Source of the DNA: a virus
DNA length: 33,839 nucleotides
IMG/VR virus record: IMGVR_UViG_3300003323_001290
Coordinates: 1 to 33,839 of that record
Direction: 5' to 3' (one strand)
This document shows positions 14,279 to 21,602 of this stretch, piece by piece (the stretch's first letter is position 1; every line of letters starts with the position of its first letter). The notes under the pieces are model-generated. The model saw only the letters and a program-made list of their open reading frames with translations. It made no database searches and was not told the DNA's origin. Position numbers and translations under genes: made by a program.

Positions 14279-14973
14279 CCGACTACAGACCTCCCACCAA
14301 GCAGCCCTGCTCCGACTGCCCGTTCCGCCGCAAGGCCATGCCGGGCTGGCTCGGCGCCGGCTCGCCGGAGAGCTTCATCGACTGCATGAACCGCGATGAG
14401 CCGCTGCCCTGCCACCAGACCATCGACTACGACGACCCAGAGTGGCTGGCGAAGTGGTCGGCACAGGAGACCGGGTCGATGTGCGCCGGGGCGCTGATCT
14501 TCATGGCGAACAAGATGCAGGCGCCGCGGACCCGCGGGTTCCCGACCATGCCGCCGGACAAGGTCAACGTGTTCGCGAACACCCTCGAGTTCGTACGGTA
14601 CCACCGCGAGGCCGGCGTCCACAGCTGGGACGACGACGCGCAGACCGAGGGAGCGCTGATGCAGCGCGAGATGATCCGGCGCAGCGCCGCGCTGGCCGGG
14701 CAGCCGATCGTCGACTTCGCCAGCCTGCCGGCGAAGGCGCGGCAGAAGGCCGCGCGGCACGCGCTTGACTCCGACGGGCTCTCCGCAACAGCCAGGATCC
14801 TCGACGCCCAGCAGCGCATTGCCTACGACGTCGCGAGCCTGAAGAACCCCGGCGGGCGCACGCCGGACGAGCGCGTCCCGCTGCAGAACGTCCCGGTCCG
14901 CAGCGAGCTCGGCAAGAAGATCCGCCAGAGCCTCATCACCGCGCGGGCGATGAAGCCGGCGAAGAAGCGTTGA
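14275..14973 (+). CDS. DUF6283-like cysteine motif protein
   Basis: 232 residues from ATG 14275. The N-terminal third carries PCSDCPFR (C12, C15), C37, PLPCH (C46, H47) and MCAGALIFMANK (C70). The CxxCP...CH...CAG order resembles, from memory, the DUF6283 group of small proteins, whose cysteines may hold a metal or iron-sulphur cluster. The C-terminal two thirds is helical and basic without a recognised domain. It ends just before operator-promoter 4. Function unknown. Confidence 0.65.
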   Translation: MTDYRPPTKQPCSDCPFRRKAMPGWLGAGSPESFIDCMNRDEPLPCHQTIDYDDPEWLAKWSAQETGSMCAGALIFMANKMQAPRTRGFPTMPPDKVNVFANTLEFVRYHREAGVHSWDDDAQTEGALMQREMIRRSAALAGQPIVDFASLPAKARQKAARHALDSDGLSATARILDAQQRIAYDVASLKNPGGRTPDERVPLQNVPVRSELGKKIRQSLITARAMKPAKKR

Positions 14974-14980
14974 CTCGTTT

Positions 14981-15010
14981 GTTGACAACGTCAACAGGAA
15001 CGTGTACGGT
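14981..15010 (+). promoter_or_regulatory. Operator-promoter 4 (GTTGAC-AAC-GTCAAC), leaderless layout
   Basis: Arms at 14981-14986 and 14990-14995. TTGACA 14982-14987, 17-bp spacer, -10 TACGGT (15005-15010). The seventh base after the -10 is the A of ATG 15017, so the mRNA would begin exactly at that start codon. Confidence 0.8.
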
Positions 15011-15016
15011 CACGAC

Positions 15017-17284
15017 ATGATCAGCTGCGCCGACGTCGCGCTGTTCTTCGACGGCGAGCTGCAGTCGAGGGCTCGCGAAGAGGCGTTCAGGAACCACGTC
15101 GCCAGCTGCGAACGCTGCCAGGAGAAGCTCCACGGCCTGATGCAGGAGGCAATCACGGTGTCGCGTACTCACAAAGGAAACCAAGACATGACCACCAACA
15201 AGTTCCCGATCTTTGCGAAGGCAGTGGCTGCATCCTTCCAGGCCATCTGCAACGCCTCGCAGGTCTACGTCACGGGCGTGGACGGCGACGCCCTATACCA
15301 GCGCTACCTGTCCGCCTTCCCCGCGGGCACCAACCCCATCTTCAAGAAGAGGACCGAGCACGACTGCTCGTGCTGCCGGCAGTTCATTCGACGCGCCGGC
15401 AACGTCGTCTCGGTCGACGACCACGGCGGCATCCGCACCATCTGGGACGAGGCGGCCGAAGAAGCACCGCACCCATACAACGTCGTGGCCGCCGCGCTGC
15501 GCGACGCCGTGCTCGCGGAGAGCATCGCCAACCTGTTCCGGGTCGGCCCGAAGGAGAACAGCTTCGGAGCCGCCACCACGCGATCGCTCGACGCCGGCGG
15601 CAGGGCGCTGACCTGGAACCACCTCCACACGGGCGAGATCCCCAGGACGCTGCAGGCCGGGTCGCCCGACCAGGTCCGCGGCGACTACCGCACCACGGTG
15701 CAGGTCTTCACGCGTGGGCTCGTCGAGCTGTCGCCCTCGGCCCTGGACACGGTGCTCGCGCTCATCGACGCCAACAACCTGTACCGCGGCGCCGAGCACC
15801 GGGACGCGGTCATGCAGTTCATGGCGGCGCAGAAGAAGTTCCTGGACATCAGGTCGCGGCCGAGGACTTCGCGGGAGCAGGCCGTCTTCGCCTGGACCAA
15901 CGCCGCCGGCCCCGCCTCGCGCTTCCGCAATACGGTGATCGGCACCCTCGTGCAGGACATCAGCGATGGCGTCGACATCGAGCGGGCCGTCGCCTCGTTC
16001 GAGACGAAGGTGGCGCCGACGAACTACAAGCGGACCTCGGCGGTCATCACGCCGGCCATGGTCCAGAAGGCGATGGAGACCATCGAGGCGCTGGGCCTCG
16101 AGTCCGCGCTGGAACGGCGCTTCGCCACCATCGGCGACATCTCGGTCAACGACGTGAAGTGGGTCGACGGCAGCGTCAGGCCCGCCATGAAGGGCGGGCT
16201 GGCAGACACCCTCATGCGGGCCGCCGCGACGGCTAACCCCAGGAGCACGAAGAGGGACGAGGAGCGCGCCGAGGACGTCGACCTCGACGACTTCGTCGAG
16301 CGGGTGCTGCCGACGGTGACGAGCATGGAGGTCCTGCTCAAGGGCGAGCACCTCGGCAACCTGATGTCCCTGACGGCGCCCGTGCACCCGGAGCCCAAGC
16401 GGCTGTTCCGCTGGAGCAACGACTTCGCCTGGAGCTACGGCGGCAACGTCGCCGACTCGATCGCCGAGCGCGTCAAGAAGGCCGGAGGCAGGGTCGAGGG
16501 CGCGGTCCTGCGGGTCTCTCTGTCGTGGTTCAACTACGACGACCTGGACCTGCACGTCTACGAGCCGGCGGGCCGCGGCGTCCACGGCCTGCAGGACCAC
16601 ATCTACTACCGCAACAAGCGCGGGGCGACCGGAGGCACGCTCGACGTCGACATGAACGCTGGCAGCGGCACGTCGCGCGAGGCCGTGGAGAACGTCGTCT
16701 GGACGGGCAAGGTGCCGAACGGCACCTACAAGGTCGTCGTCAACAACTTCTGCCAGCGCGAGACCAGCGACGTCGGATTCGTGGTCGAGGTGGAGTGCGG
16801 AGGCAAGCTCTCGCACTTCTCGTTCAACAAGACGGTCCGCAACGGACAGGACATCAACGTCGTCACCCTGCACATGAAGGACGGCCGCATCGAGCAGGCC
16901 GACATCGGTGACCCGGCCATCACGGCGTCCAACGTCTCCCAGACCAAGTGGGGCCTCTCGACCGAGCAGTACGTCAAGGTCGACGCCGTCACGCTCAGCC
17001 CCAATTACTGGGGCGACAACGCGGTGGGCAACAAGCACACGTTCTTCATCCTGCACGGGTGCAAGAACGACGAGCCGACCCGCGGCATCTACAACGAGTT
17101 CCTGCACCCGCGCCTGGAGCCGCACCGCAAGGTCTTCGAGGTCATCGGCGACAAGACCAAGTGCCAGCCCACGGACGGGCAGCTCTCGGGCCTGGGCTTC
17201 TCGTCGACCAAGCGCGCCACCATCCTGGCCCGGGTCCAGCAGGGCAAGAAGCAGCACCTCTTCAACATCCACGTCGGTTCCTGA
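15017..17284 (+). CDS. Conserved large phage protein with N-terminal anti-sigma-type zinc finger
   Basis: 755 residues from the apparently leaderless ATG 15017. Residues 1-36 form a zf-HC2/ZAS-type finger (C4, then HVASCERC with H27, C31, C34), the zinc fold of anti-sigma factors. The remainder, from M58 (ATG 15188, with AAAGGAAA upstream), matches from memory a ~700-residue family widespread in phages and starting at that methionine: TEHDCSCCRQF near 57-66 of the shorter form, VAPTNYKR, and a C-terminal YfaP/DUF2135-like beta domain (DLDLHVYEP, GGTLDVDMNAG, NGTYKVVVNNF). Two products may be made. The family's function is unknown to me; a regulatory role of the finger is inference. Confidence 0.8.
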   Translation: MISCADVALFFDGELQSRAREEAFRNHVASCERCQEKLHGLMQEAITVSRTHKGNQDMTTNKFPIFAKAVAASFQAICNASQVYVTGVDGDALYQRYLSAFPAGTNPIFKKRTEHDCSCCRQFIRRAGNVVSVDDHGGIRTIWDEAAEEAPHPYNVVAAALRDAVLAESIANLFRVGPKENSFGAATTRSLDAGGRALTWNHLHTGEIPRTLQAGSPDQVRGDYRTTVQVFTRGLVELSPSALDTVLALIDANNLYRGAEHRDAVMQFMAAQKKFLDIRSRPRTSREQAVFAWTNAAGPASRFRNTVIGTLVQDISDGVDIERAVASFETKVAPTNYKRTSAVITPAMVQKAMETIEALGLESALERRFATIGDISVNDVKWVDGSVRPAMKGGLADTLMRAAATANPRSTKRDEERAEDVDLDDFVERVLPTVTSMEVLLKGEHLGNLMSLTAPVHPEPKRLFRWSNDFAWSYGGNVADSIAERVKKAGGRVEGAVLRVSLSWFNYDDLDLHVYEPAGRGVHGLQDHIYYRNKRGATGGTLDVDMNAGSGTSREAVENVVWTGKVPNGTYKVVVNNFCQRETSDVGFVVEVECGGKLSHFSFNKTVRNGQDINVVTLHMKDGRIEQADIGDPAITASNVSQTKWGLSTEQYVKVDAVTLSPNYWGDNAVGNKHTFFILHGCKNDEPTRGIYNEFLHPRLEPHRKVFEVIGDKTKCQPTDGQLSGLGFSSTKRATILARVQQGKKQHLFNIHVGS

Positions 17285-17309
17285 CCACCTACCAGCGCAG
17301 AAAGAGAAA

Positions 17310-17720
17310 ATGACCATGCAGAACGTCTTCGAGTTCGCCACCCGCAACAAGCTCCGCTTCGCGTCCGTCCGAGGGGAGCTGTCCGTCGAGCAGCTGTGGG
17401 ACGTCCCGCTCCGGGCGCGCGACGGCTTCGACCTCAACGCCGTCGCCAGAGTCGCCAACAAGGCGCTCAAGGAGATCTCGGAGGAGAACTTCGTCGAGAC
17501 CGCCAAGACGACCGAGCACGCGCGCCGCGAGGCGGCCCTGGAGGTCGTCAAGTACGTCATCGCGACGAAGCTCGCCGAGGAGGAGGCGGCCAAGGCGCGC
17601 GCGGCCAGGAAGCAGGAGAAGGAGCAGCTCCTGGCCATCCTCGCCGAGAAGCAGGCCGGCAAGCTGAGCGAGCTGTCCGAGAAGGAGCTGCAGAGGCGGA
17701 TCGCGGCGCTGGAGGACTGA
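17310..17720 (+). CDS. Conserved neighbour of the large phage protein
   Basis: 136 residues from ATG 17310; ATG 17316 is better spaced from AAAGAGA and may be the true start. The pattern NVFEFATRNKLRF, GELSVEQLWDVPL, ALKEISEENFVE, a long charged coiled coil, and a C-terminal ELSEKELQRRIAALE matches from memory a small protein that commonly sits beside the large family above. The conserved pairing suggests they form a complex. Function unknown. Confidence 0.8.
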   Translation: MTMQNVFEFATRNKLRFASVRGELSVEQLWDVPLRARDGFDLNAVARVANKALKEISEENFVETAKTTEHARREAALEVVKYVIATKLAEEEAAKARAARKQEKEQLLAILAEKQAGKLSELSEKELQRRIAALED

Positions 17721-17774
17721 CTCGATAGCTGAGCGAGCCGCCGGGAGCGTCGTCAGGCAGAACAGGACAAAGAG

Positions 17775-18854
17775 ATGAGCACCGAACAGTACCGCGTCAC
17801 CAACTTCAAGGACGACACGCGCGCCATCATCGACAAGATGGTGGAGATCCTCGCGGAGTACAGCGACCAGAAGCTAAGCGCGAGACAGGTGTACTACCGC
17901 TTCATCGGCGGCAACTTCCTGCCCGACAGCTGGATCGACGTCGAGTACAACCGGAAGAAGGGCCTGCCCGACGACACGAAGAACACGCCGAAGAACTACC
18001 AGCGGCTGATCTCCATCCTGGTCGACGCGCGCTACGCGGGGCTCGTGGACTGGGACGTCATCGAGGACCGCGGCCGGGAGCCGCGGGTCCCGGGCGAGTG
18101 GGACAATGTCGACCAGATCATCGACGCGGCGCTCGACCAGTTCCGCCTGCCGCGGCGGGCCGACCAGCCCCGGCACCTCGAGCTCTGGGTCGAGAAGGAC
18201 GCCCTCGCCGGCGTGCTCGGCCCCATCGCGCGCCGCGCGCACATCCCGCTGGCCGTCAACAAGGGCTACAGCTCGGCCAGCGCGATGAAGGCCGCCGCCG
18301 ACCGCATGATCGCGGCGTGCGGCGTGAGCGCCGCGGTCCCGCAGTGCGGGAACTGCGCCGAGGACTTCGCCTTCCGCTACCCCGACGGTACCTGCAAGGG
18401 CTGCGGCATCAAGAAGGGCGACGTCATCTTCCGCTACAACGACGGCGACGGCGACCAGATCGAGGAGGTCGAGAAGGAGGTCGTCGTGCTCTACCTCGGC
18501 GACCACGACCCGTCGGGGGAGGACATGGTCCGGGACATCCGGGACCGCCTCACCGAGTTCGGCGTGCCGAATCTCGAGGTCGTCAAGATCGGCCTCACCA
18601 TCAGCCAGGTCCGGCAGTACGACCTGCCGCCGAACCCCGCCAAGGTCAACGACAGCAGGGCGAAGGCGTACATCGAGAAGTTCGGCAACGACAGCTGGGA
18701 GGTCGACGCCATCCCGCCTCGCGAGCTGAACCGGATCGTCGAGCAGGCCATCGCGCGGTACACCGACCGCGAGAAGCTCGCCGCCGCCGTCGCCCGCGAG
18801 GACGCCGAGCGCGCACGCGTGCGCGCCGCCATCCAGAGGAGCCGCAAGCAGTGA
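17775..18854 (+). CDS. TOPRIM protein related to TopoVI-A/Spo11, with inserted zinc ribbon
   Basis: 359 residues. An N-terminal winged-helix-like region (KLSARQVYYRFIGG, with YQRLISILVDARYAG) precedes a TOPRIM fold: ELWVEKDAL (E140), then YLGDHDPSGEDM (D243, D245). ITISQVRQYDLPPNPAKVN and DAIPPRELNRIV follow. This arrangement matches phage proteins annotated as TopoVI-A-like or TOPRIM nuclease-like. Between the two TOPRIM blocks lies a zinc ribbon (C191, C194, C207, C210). The tyrosine of Spo11-type cleavage would have to be one in the N-terminal YYRF. DNA cleavage or topology change is plausible but not shown. Confidence 0.8.
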   Translation: MSTEQYRVTNFKDDTRAIIDKMVEILAEYSDQKLSARQVYYRFIGGNFLPDSWIDVEYNRKKGLPDDTKNTPKNYQRLISILVDARYAGLVDWDVIEDRGREPRVPGEWDNVDQIIDAALDQFRLPRRADQPRHLELWVEKDALAGVLGPIARRAHIPLAVNKGYSSASAMKAAADRMIAACGVSAAVPQCGNCAEDFAFRYPDGTCKGCGIKKGDVIFRYNDGDGDQIEEVEKEVVVLYLGDHDPSGEDMVRDIRDRLTEFGVPNLEVVKIGLTISQVRQYDLPPNPAKVNDSRAKAYIEKFGNDSWEVDAIPPRELNRIVEQAIARYTDREKLAAAVAREDAERARVRAAIQRSRKQ

Positions 18855-18856
18855 CC

Positions 18857-19345
18857 ATGAAGCTCTCCCACCACGTCAGCGACGATGTGCTGCTCAAGGC
18901 ACTCGCGCTCCTGACTTCCCCGGTGTTCGGCGCCCTGGCCATGGCCCACCAGCTCGGAGGCGCGCCCTCAGAGCCCTGGCTCGTCATCGGGACGTTCACC
19001 TACCGGCAGATCGCCGACGAGATCGCCGAGCGCGGCCTGTCGCTCGACGGCCTCAAGACCTCGTGCTCCGACGTGCTCGTCGTCGACAGCCCGGTGACAC
19101 ACTGGATGTTCGAGTACGACCCTCGCCCGCGCTGCCCGCTGTGCTGCCGCCCGCATTTCGTCAGCCCGCGCGACGGGACCGAGCGCTCGTGCGGGCGCAA
19201 CCAGCGGACCTACTACCCGCCGGAGTGGCGGTGGACGAGGGCGACCGCCCAGGCCGCCGTCGAGGGAACGTATCGACCCGCCGCGCGACCGGAGGCGCGG
19301 CCGAGCCCTGGAGGGGAGGTGGTCAAAGCTCAAAAGCCCGTGTGA
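18857..19345 (+). CDS. Hypothetical protein with C-terminal cysteine cluster
   Basis: 162 residues from ATG 18857; in-frame GTG 18851, overlapping the previous stop, is an alternative. A helical N-terminal half (SDDVLLKALALLTSPVFGALAMAHQ) precedes an alpha/beta stretch and a cysteine group, CPLCC then SCGRN, typical of a zinc site. The last codons lie in a hairpin at 19336-19356. It is the last gene before the tRNA and terminator. Function unknown. Confidence 0.65.
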   Translation: MKLSHHVSDDVLLKALALLTSPVFGALAMAHQLGGAPSEPWLVIGTFTYRQIADEIAERGLSLDGLKTSCSDVLVVDSPVTHWMFEYDPRPRCPLCCRPHFVSPRDGTERSCGRNQRTYYPPEWRWTRATAQAAVEGTYRPAARPEARPSPGGEVVKAQKPV

Positions 19346-19379
19346 CAGGCACGGGCGAGGCGCCGGGCGTCATCCCGGC
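19336..19379 (+). other. Two hairpins between the last gene and the tRNA
   Basis: GCCCGTG (19336-19342) pairs with CACGGGC (19350-19356), spanning the stop codon of the upstream gene. GCCGGG (19362-19367) pairs with CCCGGC (19374-19379). No T-tract follows, so they are not standard terminators. They end three bases before the tRNA and might guide its processing or protect the mRNA end. Inference. Confidence 0.45.
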
Positions 19380-19381
19380 AC

Positions 19382-19459
19382 GGCGGTCGTGGTGAAGAGG
19401 AAACACACCGGGCTAGCACCCCGGCACGTCCCTGGCTCGAACCCAGGCGATCGCCACCA
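19382..19459 (+). tRNA. tRNA, anticodon AGC by structure (Ala), atypical
   Basis: Acceptor GGCGGTCG (19382-19389) pairs with CGATCGCC (19448-19455) over 8 bp, followed by A and encoded CCA (19457-19459). The D arm is GTG...CAC with AGAGGAA in the loop (G18G19-like). The anticodon arm is CCGGG-CTAGCAC-CCCGG, giving C32, T33, anticodon AGC, A37. The T arm is CCTGG-CTCGAAC-CCAGG. Odd points: 8-bp acceptor, a six-base variable loop, C where T54 is usual, and A34 for alanine, which is rare in bacteria. The intrinsic terminator follows nine bases later. Confidence 0.75.
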
Positions 19460-19467
19460 ACAACACC

Positions 19468-19490
19468 GCGCTCCCAGCGGAGCGCTTTTT
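19468..19490 (+). terminator. Intrinsic terminator after the tRNA
   Basis: GCGCTCC (19468-19474), loop CAGC, GGAGCGC (19479-19485), then five T (19486-19490). A perfect 7-bp GC-rich stem with a T-tract, the only convincing rho-independent terminator seen in the window. It closes the transcript carrying the tRNA. Confidence 0.9.
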
Positions 19491-19519
19491 CACGCCAATA
19501 ACCGCGAGGACGACTAGAC

Positions 19520-19708
19520 ATGACCCAGAAGCAATTCGACACCGAGATCCGCCGCCTGATGAACCGCGCCTTCCTGCTCCGCCAAGCGAACGACGGGAAG
19601 GTCAAGCTCCGCCGCGTCGAGGTGGCGAAGTGCACCGTGCCGGAGCACACCCGGTCGGCGCACACCCGCCTCATCACCCCGAAGGGCTGGAAGAAGCGCG
19701 CGTCGTGA
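19520..19708 (+). CDS. Small basic hypothetical protein
   Basis: 62 residues from ATG 19520. Helical N-terminus (FDTEIRRLMNRAFLLRQA), then basic strand-like segments (KVKLRRVEVAKCTV) and a lysine-rich end (GWKKRAS). First gene after the terminator; no clear promoter is visible in the 30 bases between. Its stop overlaps the next GTG. Function unknown. Confidence 0.65.
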   Translation: MTQKQFDTEIRRLMNRAFLLRQANDGKVKLRRVEVAKCTVPEHTRSAHTRLITPKGWKKRAS

Positions 19709-20088
19709 GCCTCGACGTCGTCAAGTTCATCAAGCAGCGCTCCAGCAATTATGGGGATGGTTACAGCGACGTCCTCGAGCTATTGGCCGAAGATCTCTCC
19801 AAGGCAATGGAGGTCGAGTACGTCGAGCCGCTGTACCGCACCGACTACTCGGGCACCGGCAGCGGGCCGTTCCCGGTCGACATGCTCCGCTACACCCAGT
19901 CGTGGCCGAAGACCGAGGGCGACGCCCGCGCGATCGAGGACAGCCACGAGCAGGCCGGGTACAACGACCAGTTCACCGTCCGGCTCACGAAGTGCCACCG
20001 CGACCAGGACCCGGGACTGTCCGAGGACCGCTGGACGTCGAAGTTCCGGTGGAAGCTGGTCGGGGTGGTCGAGACCGTCGAGCTCTGA
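19705..20088 (+). CDS. Acidic hypothetical protein
   Basis: 127 residues from GTG 19705 (GTGA overlap). Helix first (DVVKFIKQRSSNYG, then DVLELLAEDLSKAMEVEYVE), then an acidic middle, and a C-terminal beta stretch with aromatic residues (SKFRWKLVGVVETVEL). No motif recognised. Operator-promoter 5 follows 49 bases after its stop, so the ribbon-helix-helix gene downstream is separately controlled. Confidence 0.7.
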   Translation: MSLDVVKFIKQRSSNYGDGYSDVLELLAEDLSKAMEVEYVEPLYRTDYSGTGSGPFPVDMLRYTQSWPKTEGDARAIEDSHEQAGYNDQFTVRLTKCHRDQDPGLSEDRWTSKFRWKLVGVVETVEL

Positions 20089-20137
20089 AGGGCGTCGACG
20101 CTCCGGCCATCCTCCCACCGGCCCGCGAAATCCAAGC

Positions 20138-20167
20138 GTTGACAACGTCAACAGGAAACGATAGAAC
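20138..20167 (+). promoter_or_regulatory. Operator-promoter 5 (GTTGAC-AAC-GTCAAC), upstream of the RHH gene
   Basis: Arms at 20138-20143 and 20147-20152. TTGACA 20139-20144, 17-bp spacer, -10 TAGAAC (20162-20167). The seventh base after the -10 is 20174, one base before the second in-frame ATG (20175), so the transcript is almost leaderless. Confidence 0.8.
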
Positions 20168-20168
20168 C

Positions 20169-20399
20169 ATGAGCATGCCCCTGAAAAAGCGCAAGCCTGA
20201 CGACGGCGAGAAGAAGCCGCCCGGGAGGCCGAAGGTCCTGCCGCCGGAGCTGGACAAGCGGCACCAGCTCCGGTGCGCCTCGAAGGACTTCGAGGCGTGG
20301 GAGGAGTACAGCAAGGAGATCGGCTTCCCGAACGTCTCCGCCTGGCTCCGCAAGGTCGCCAACGACGCGCTCCCCAAGCGCCTCCGGTCCGCGCCGTGA
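20169..20399 (+). CDS. Ribbon-helix-helix DNA-binding protein, candidate regulon repressor
   Basis: 76 residues from ATG 20169; ATG 20175 (MPLKKRK) fits the predicted transcript start better. A basic, proline-rich N-terminal tail (KKRKPDDGEKKPPGRPK) precedes an Arc/CopG-like pattern: strand HQLRCA, helix SKDFEAWEEYSKEIG, turn FPN, helix VSAWLRKVANDAL. RHH proteins bind short palindromes as dimers of dimers. The gene sits directly behind one of the six identical operators, the usual layout for an autoregulated repressor. RHH identity is fairly clear; that it binds these operators is inference. Confidence 0.75.
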   Translation: MSMPLKKRKPDDGEKKPPGRPKVLPPELDKRHQLRCASKDFEAWEEYSKEIGFPNVSAWLRKVANDALPKRLRSAP

Positions 20400-21031
20400 G
20401 CCGCCCCGTCGACCCTCGGACCGAGGCGGACGCCCAGGTCGCGCGCGCCCTGCAGGTCGTGGTGGACGCCGACGAGGCGGAGGCCGAGCGGGGTGGCGCC
20501 GCCCGGGCGCGCCGCGACTACACGCCGGACGAGCTCGAGACGCTGTTCTTCACGCTCGGCATGGCGATCGTCCAGCTCAAGAAGCTGCCCGGCGGCCAGG
20601 AGGCGCACGACCGGGGCATCCGCCGCATGCGCGAGGAGCTGGGGAAGCGGGGCCGCCACGACCTCCTCGCCAGGCTCGACGCCGAGAGCGAGCTCCGGGG
20701 AGCGATGCGCGCCCTGGACGAGCTCGGCGTGCCCGCCTTCGCGCCCGAGGGGAGCCCGGTCTCCGCGGGGCAGCCCCTCGGCGTGGAGGCGCGCATCCGG
20801 TGGGTCGCCGAGCTCGCCCGGCGCCGCCAGGCGCCGGAGGCGAACAACGAGGAGGCCGTCAGGATCGTCCGGCGCACGTTCGGCGACGACGTCGACCTGA
20901 GCGAGGGCACGACCGGGCACCACCTCGTCAAGCTGGTGGAGCTGGAGCTCGCGCAGCTGCAGCAGCTCGGCGAGAAGCTCGTGGCGCTCGCGGTCCAGGT
21001 CCACCCTTGGAAGGAAGGAGCACCTCGATGA
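20396..21031 (+). CDS. Helical protein with one ALDELG...RIRWV motif
   Basis: 211 residues from GTG 20396 (GTGA overlap with the RHH gene, hence probably in the same regulon). Charged helices dominate. Residues about 105-143 (MRALDELGVP, a loop, then EARIRWVAELARRR) match the motif repeated four times in the protein at 10081. The C-terminal helices (LVKLVELELAQLQQLGEKLVAL) look like a coiled coil. Function unknown. Confidence 0.7.
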   Translation: MSRPVDPRTEADAQVARALQVVVDADEAEAERGGAARARRDYTPDELETLFFTLGMAIVQLKKLPGGQEAHDRGIRRMREELGKRGRHDLLARLDAESELRGAMRALDELGVPAFAPEGSPVSAGQPLGVEARIRWVAELARRRQAPEANNEEAVRIVRRTFGDDVDLSEGTTGHHLVKLVELELAQLQQLGEKLVALAVQVHPWKEGAPR

Positions 21032-21357
21032 CGATCGGACCGATGAACCGCCACCACCCGCCGTACTGTGGGCACATGTACCGGGAGGTCGTCCCGCCGT
21101 GCCCGCGCTGGCCGGCGCGCGTCGGGCGGGTCGCGCTGCGCCTGGTCGCCGGCGTCGCCCTGGCGCTGGCCGGCGCGCAGTGGGGCATGGGCGTCGCGCG
21201 GCGCGAGTGCGTCGTCAGGACGCTCTACGAGCCCGTGCCGACCCTCTGCGAGGACCGCCCCGGGATGTGGCGGCGCTGCCCGTGGGTCGGGGACGAGCGC
21301 TACGTCGACCACCAGCGCGAGCCCCTGCTCGTAGACCACTGGCCGACCCCGCCGTGA
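21028..21357 (+). CDS. Single-span membrane protein with cysteines
   Basis: 109 residues from ATG 21028 (ATGA overlap; AAGGAAGGAG nine bases upstream). One hydrophobic segment at about 36-55 (VALRLVAGVALALAGAQWGM), preceded by a basic stretch. Four cysteines in total, including a pair in the part after the segment (TLCEDRPGMWRRCP). If the N-terminus is inside, the tail would be outside and could form a disulphide. Function unknown. Confidence 0.65.
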   Translation: MTIGPMNRHHPPYCGHMYREVVPPCPRWPARVGRVALRLVAGVALALAGAQWGMGVARRECVVRTLYEPVPTLCEDRPGMWRRCPWVGDERYVDHQREPLLVDHWPTPP

Positions 21358-21602
21358 GCCCTCTCCGGCGAGACGGCCTCGCGGCCTGGGGAGTCCTGGC
21401 CGGCGGCCTGGCGTGCGGCGCCGCGCTGTGGGCGCTGGGCTTACGGATCGCACCCGCGGCCTTCTTCCTGGCGATGTACCTCGGCGCGTCCGCGGTCGTC
21501 GCCGGGTACCGCTGGCTGCGCCGGTACGGCACGACGTGGCCCGACGTCGCCGGGGACCAGGTGCGCGAGCTGGAGCGCCGGCGCCGCGAGGGCCGGCCGT
21601 GA
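21354..21602 (+). CDS. Two-span membrane miniprotein
   Basis: 82 residues from GTG 21354 (GTGA overlap). Two hydrophobic segments, about 12-30 (WGVLAGGLACGAALWALGL) and 33-52 (APAAFFLAMYLGASAVVAGY), are separated by a single short turn, and a charged C-terminal helix (VRELERRRREGRP) follows. The shape resembles a holin-like hairpin, but small two-span proteins do many jobs and no lysin is visible nearby. Function unknown. Confidence 0.65.
   Translation: MSPLRRDGLAAWGVLAGGLACGAALWALGLRIAPAAFFLAMYLGASAVVAGYRWLRRYGTTWPDVAGDQVRELERRRREGRP

Noticed and set aside
15293-17662. A 789-codon open frame on the minus strand
   Set aside because: Antisense shadow of the large conserved phage protein and its neighbour, both of which match known families in the forward direction.
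19382-19459. Amber suppressor tRNA (anticodon CTA)
   Set aside because: CTA occupies positions 32-34 of the anticodon loop; with T at 33 the anticodon is AGC.
20404-20426. GTCGAC followed by a CCTCGG/CCGAGG hairpin as an eighth structured element
   Set aside because: It lies inside the coding part of the gene at 20396 and lacks the P1 hairpin and the 3' GACCG in the right place.
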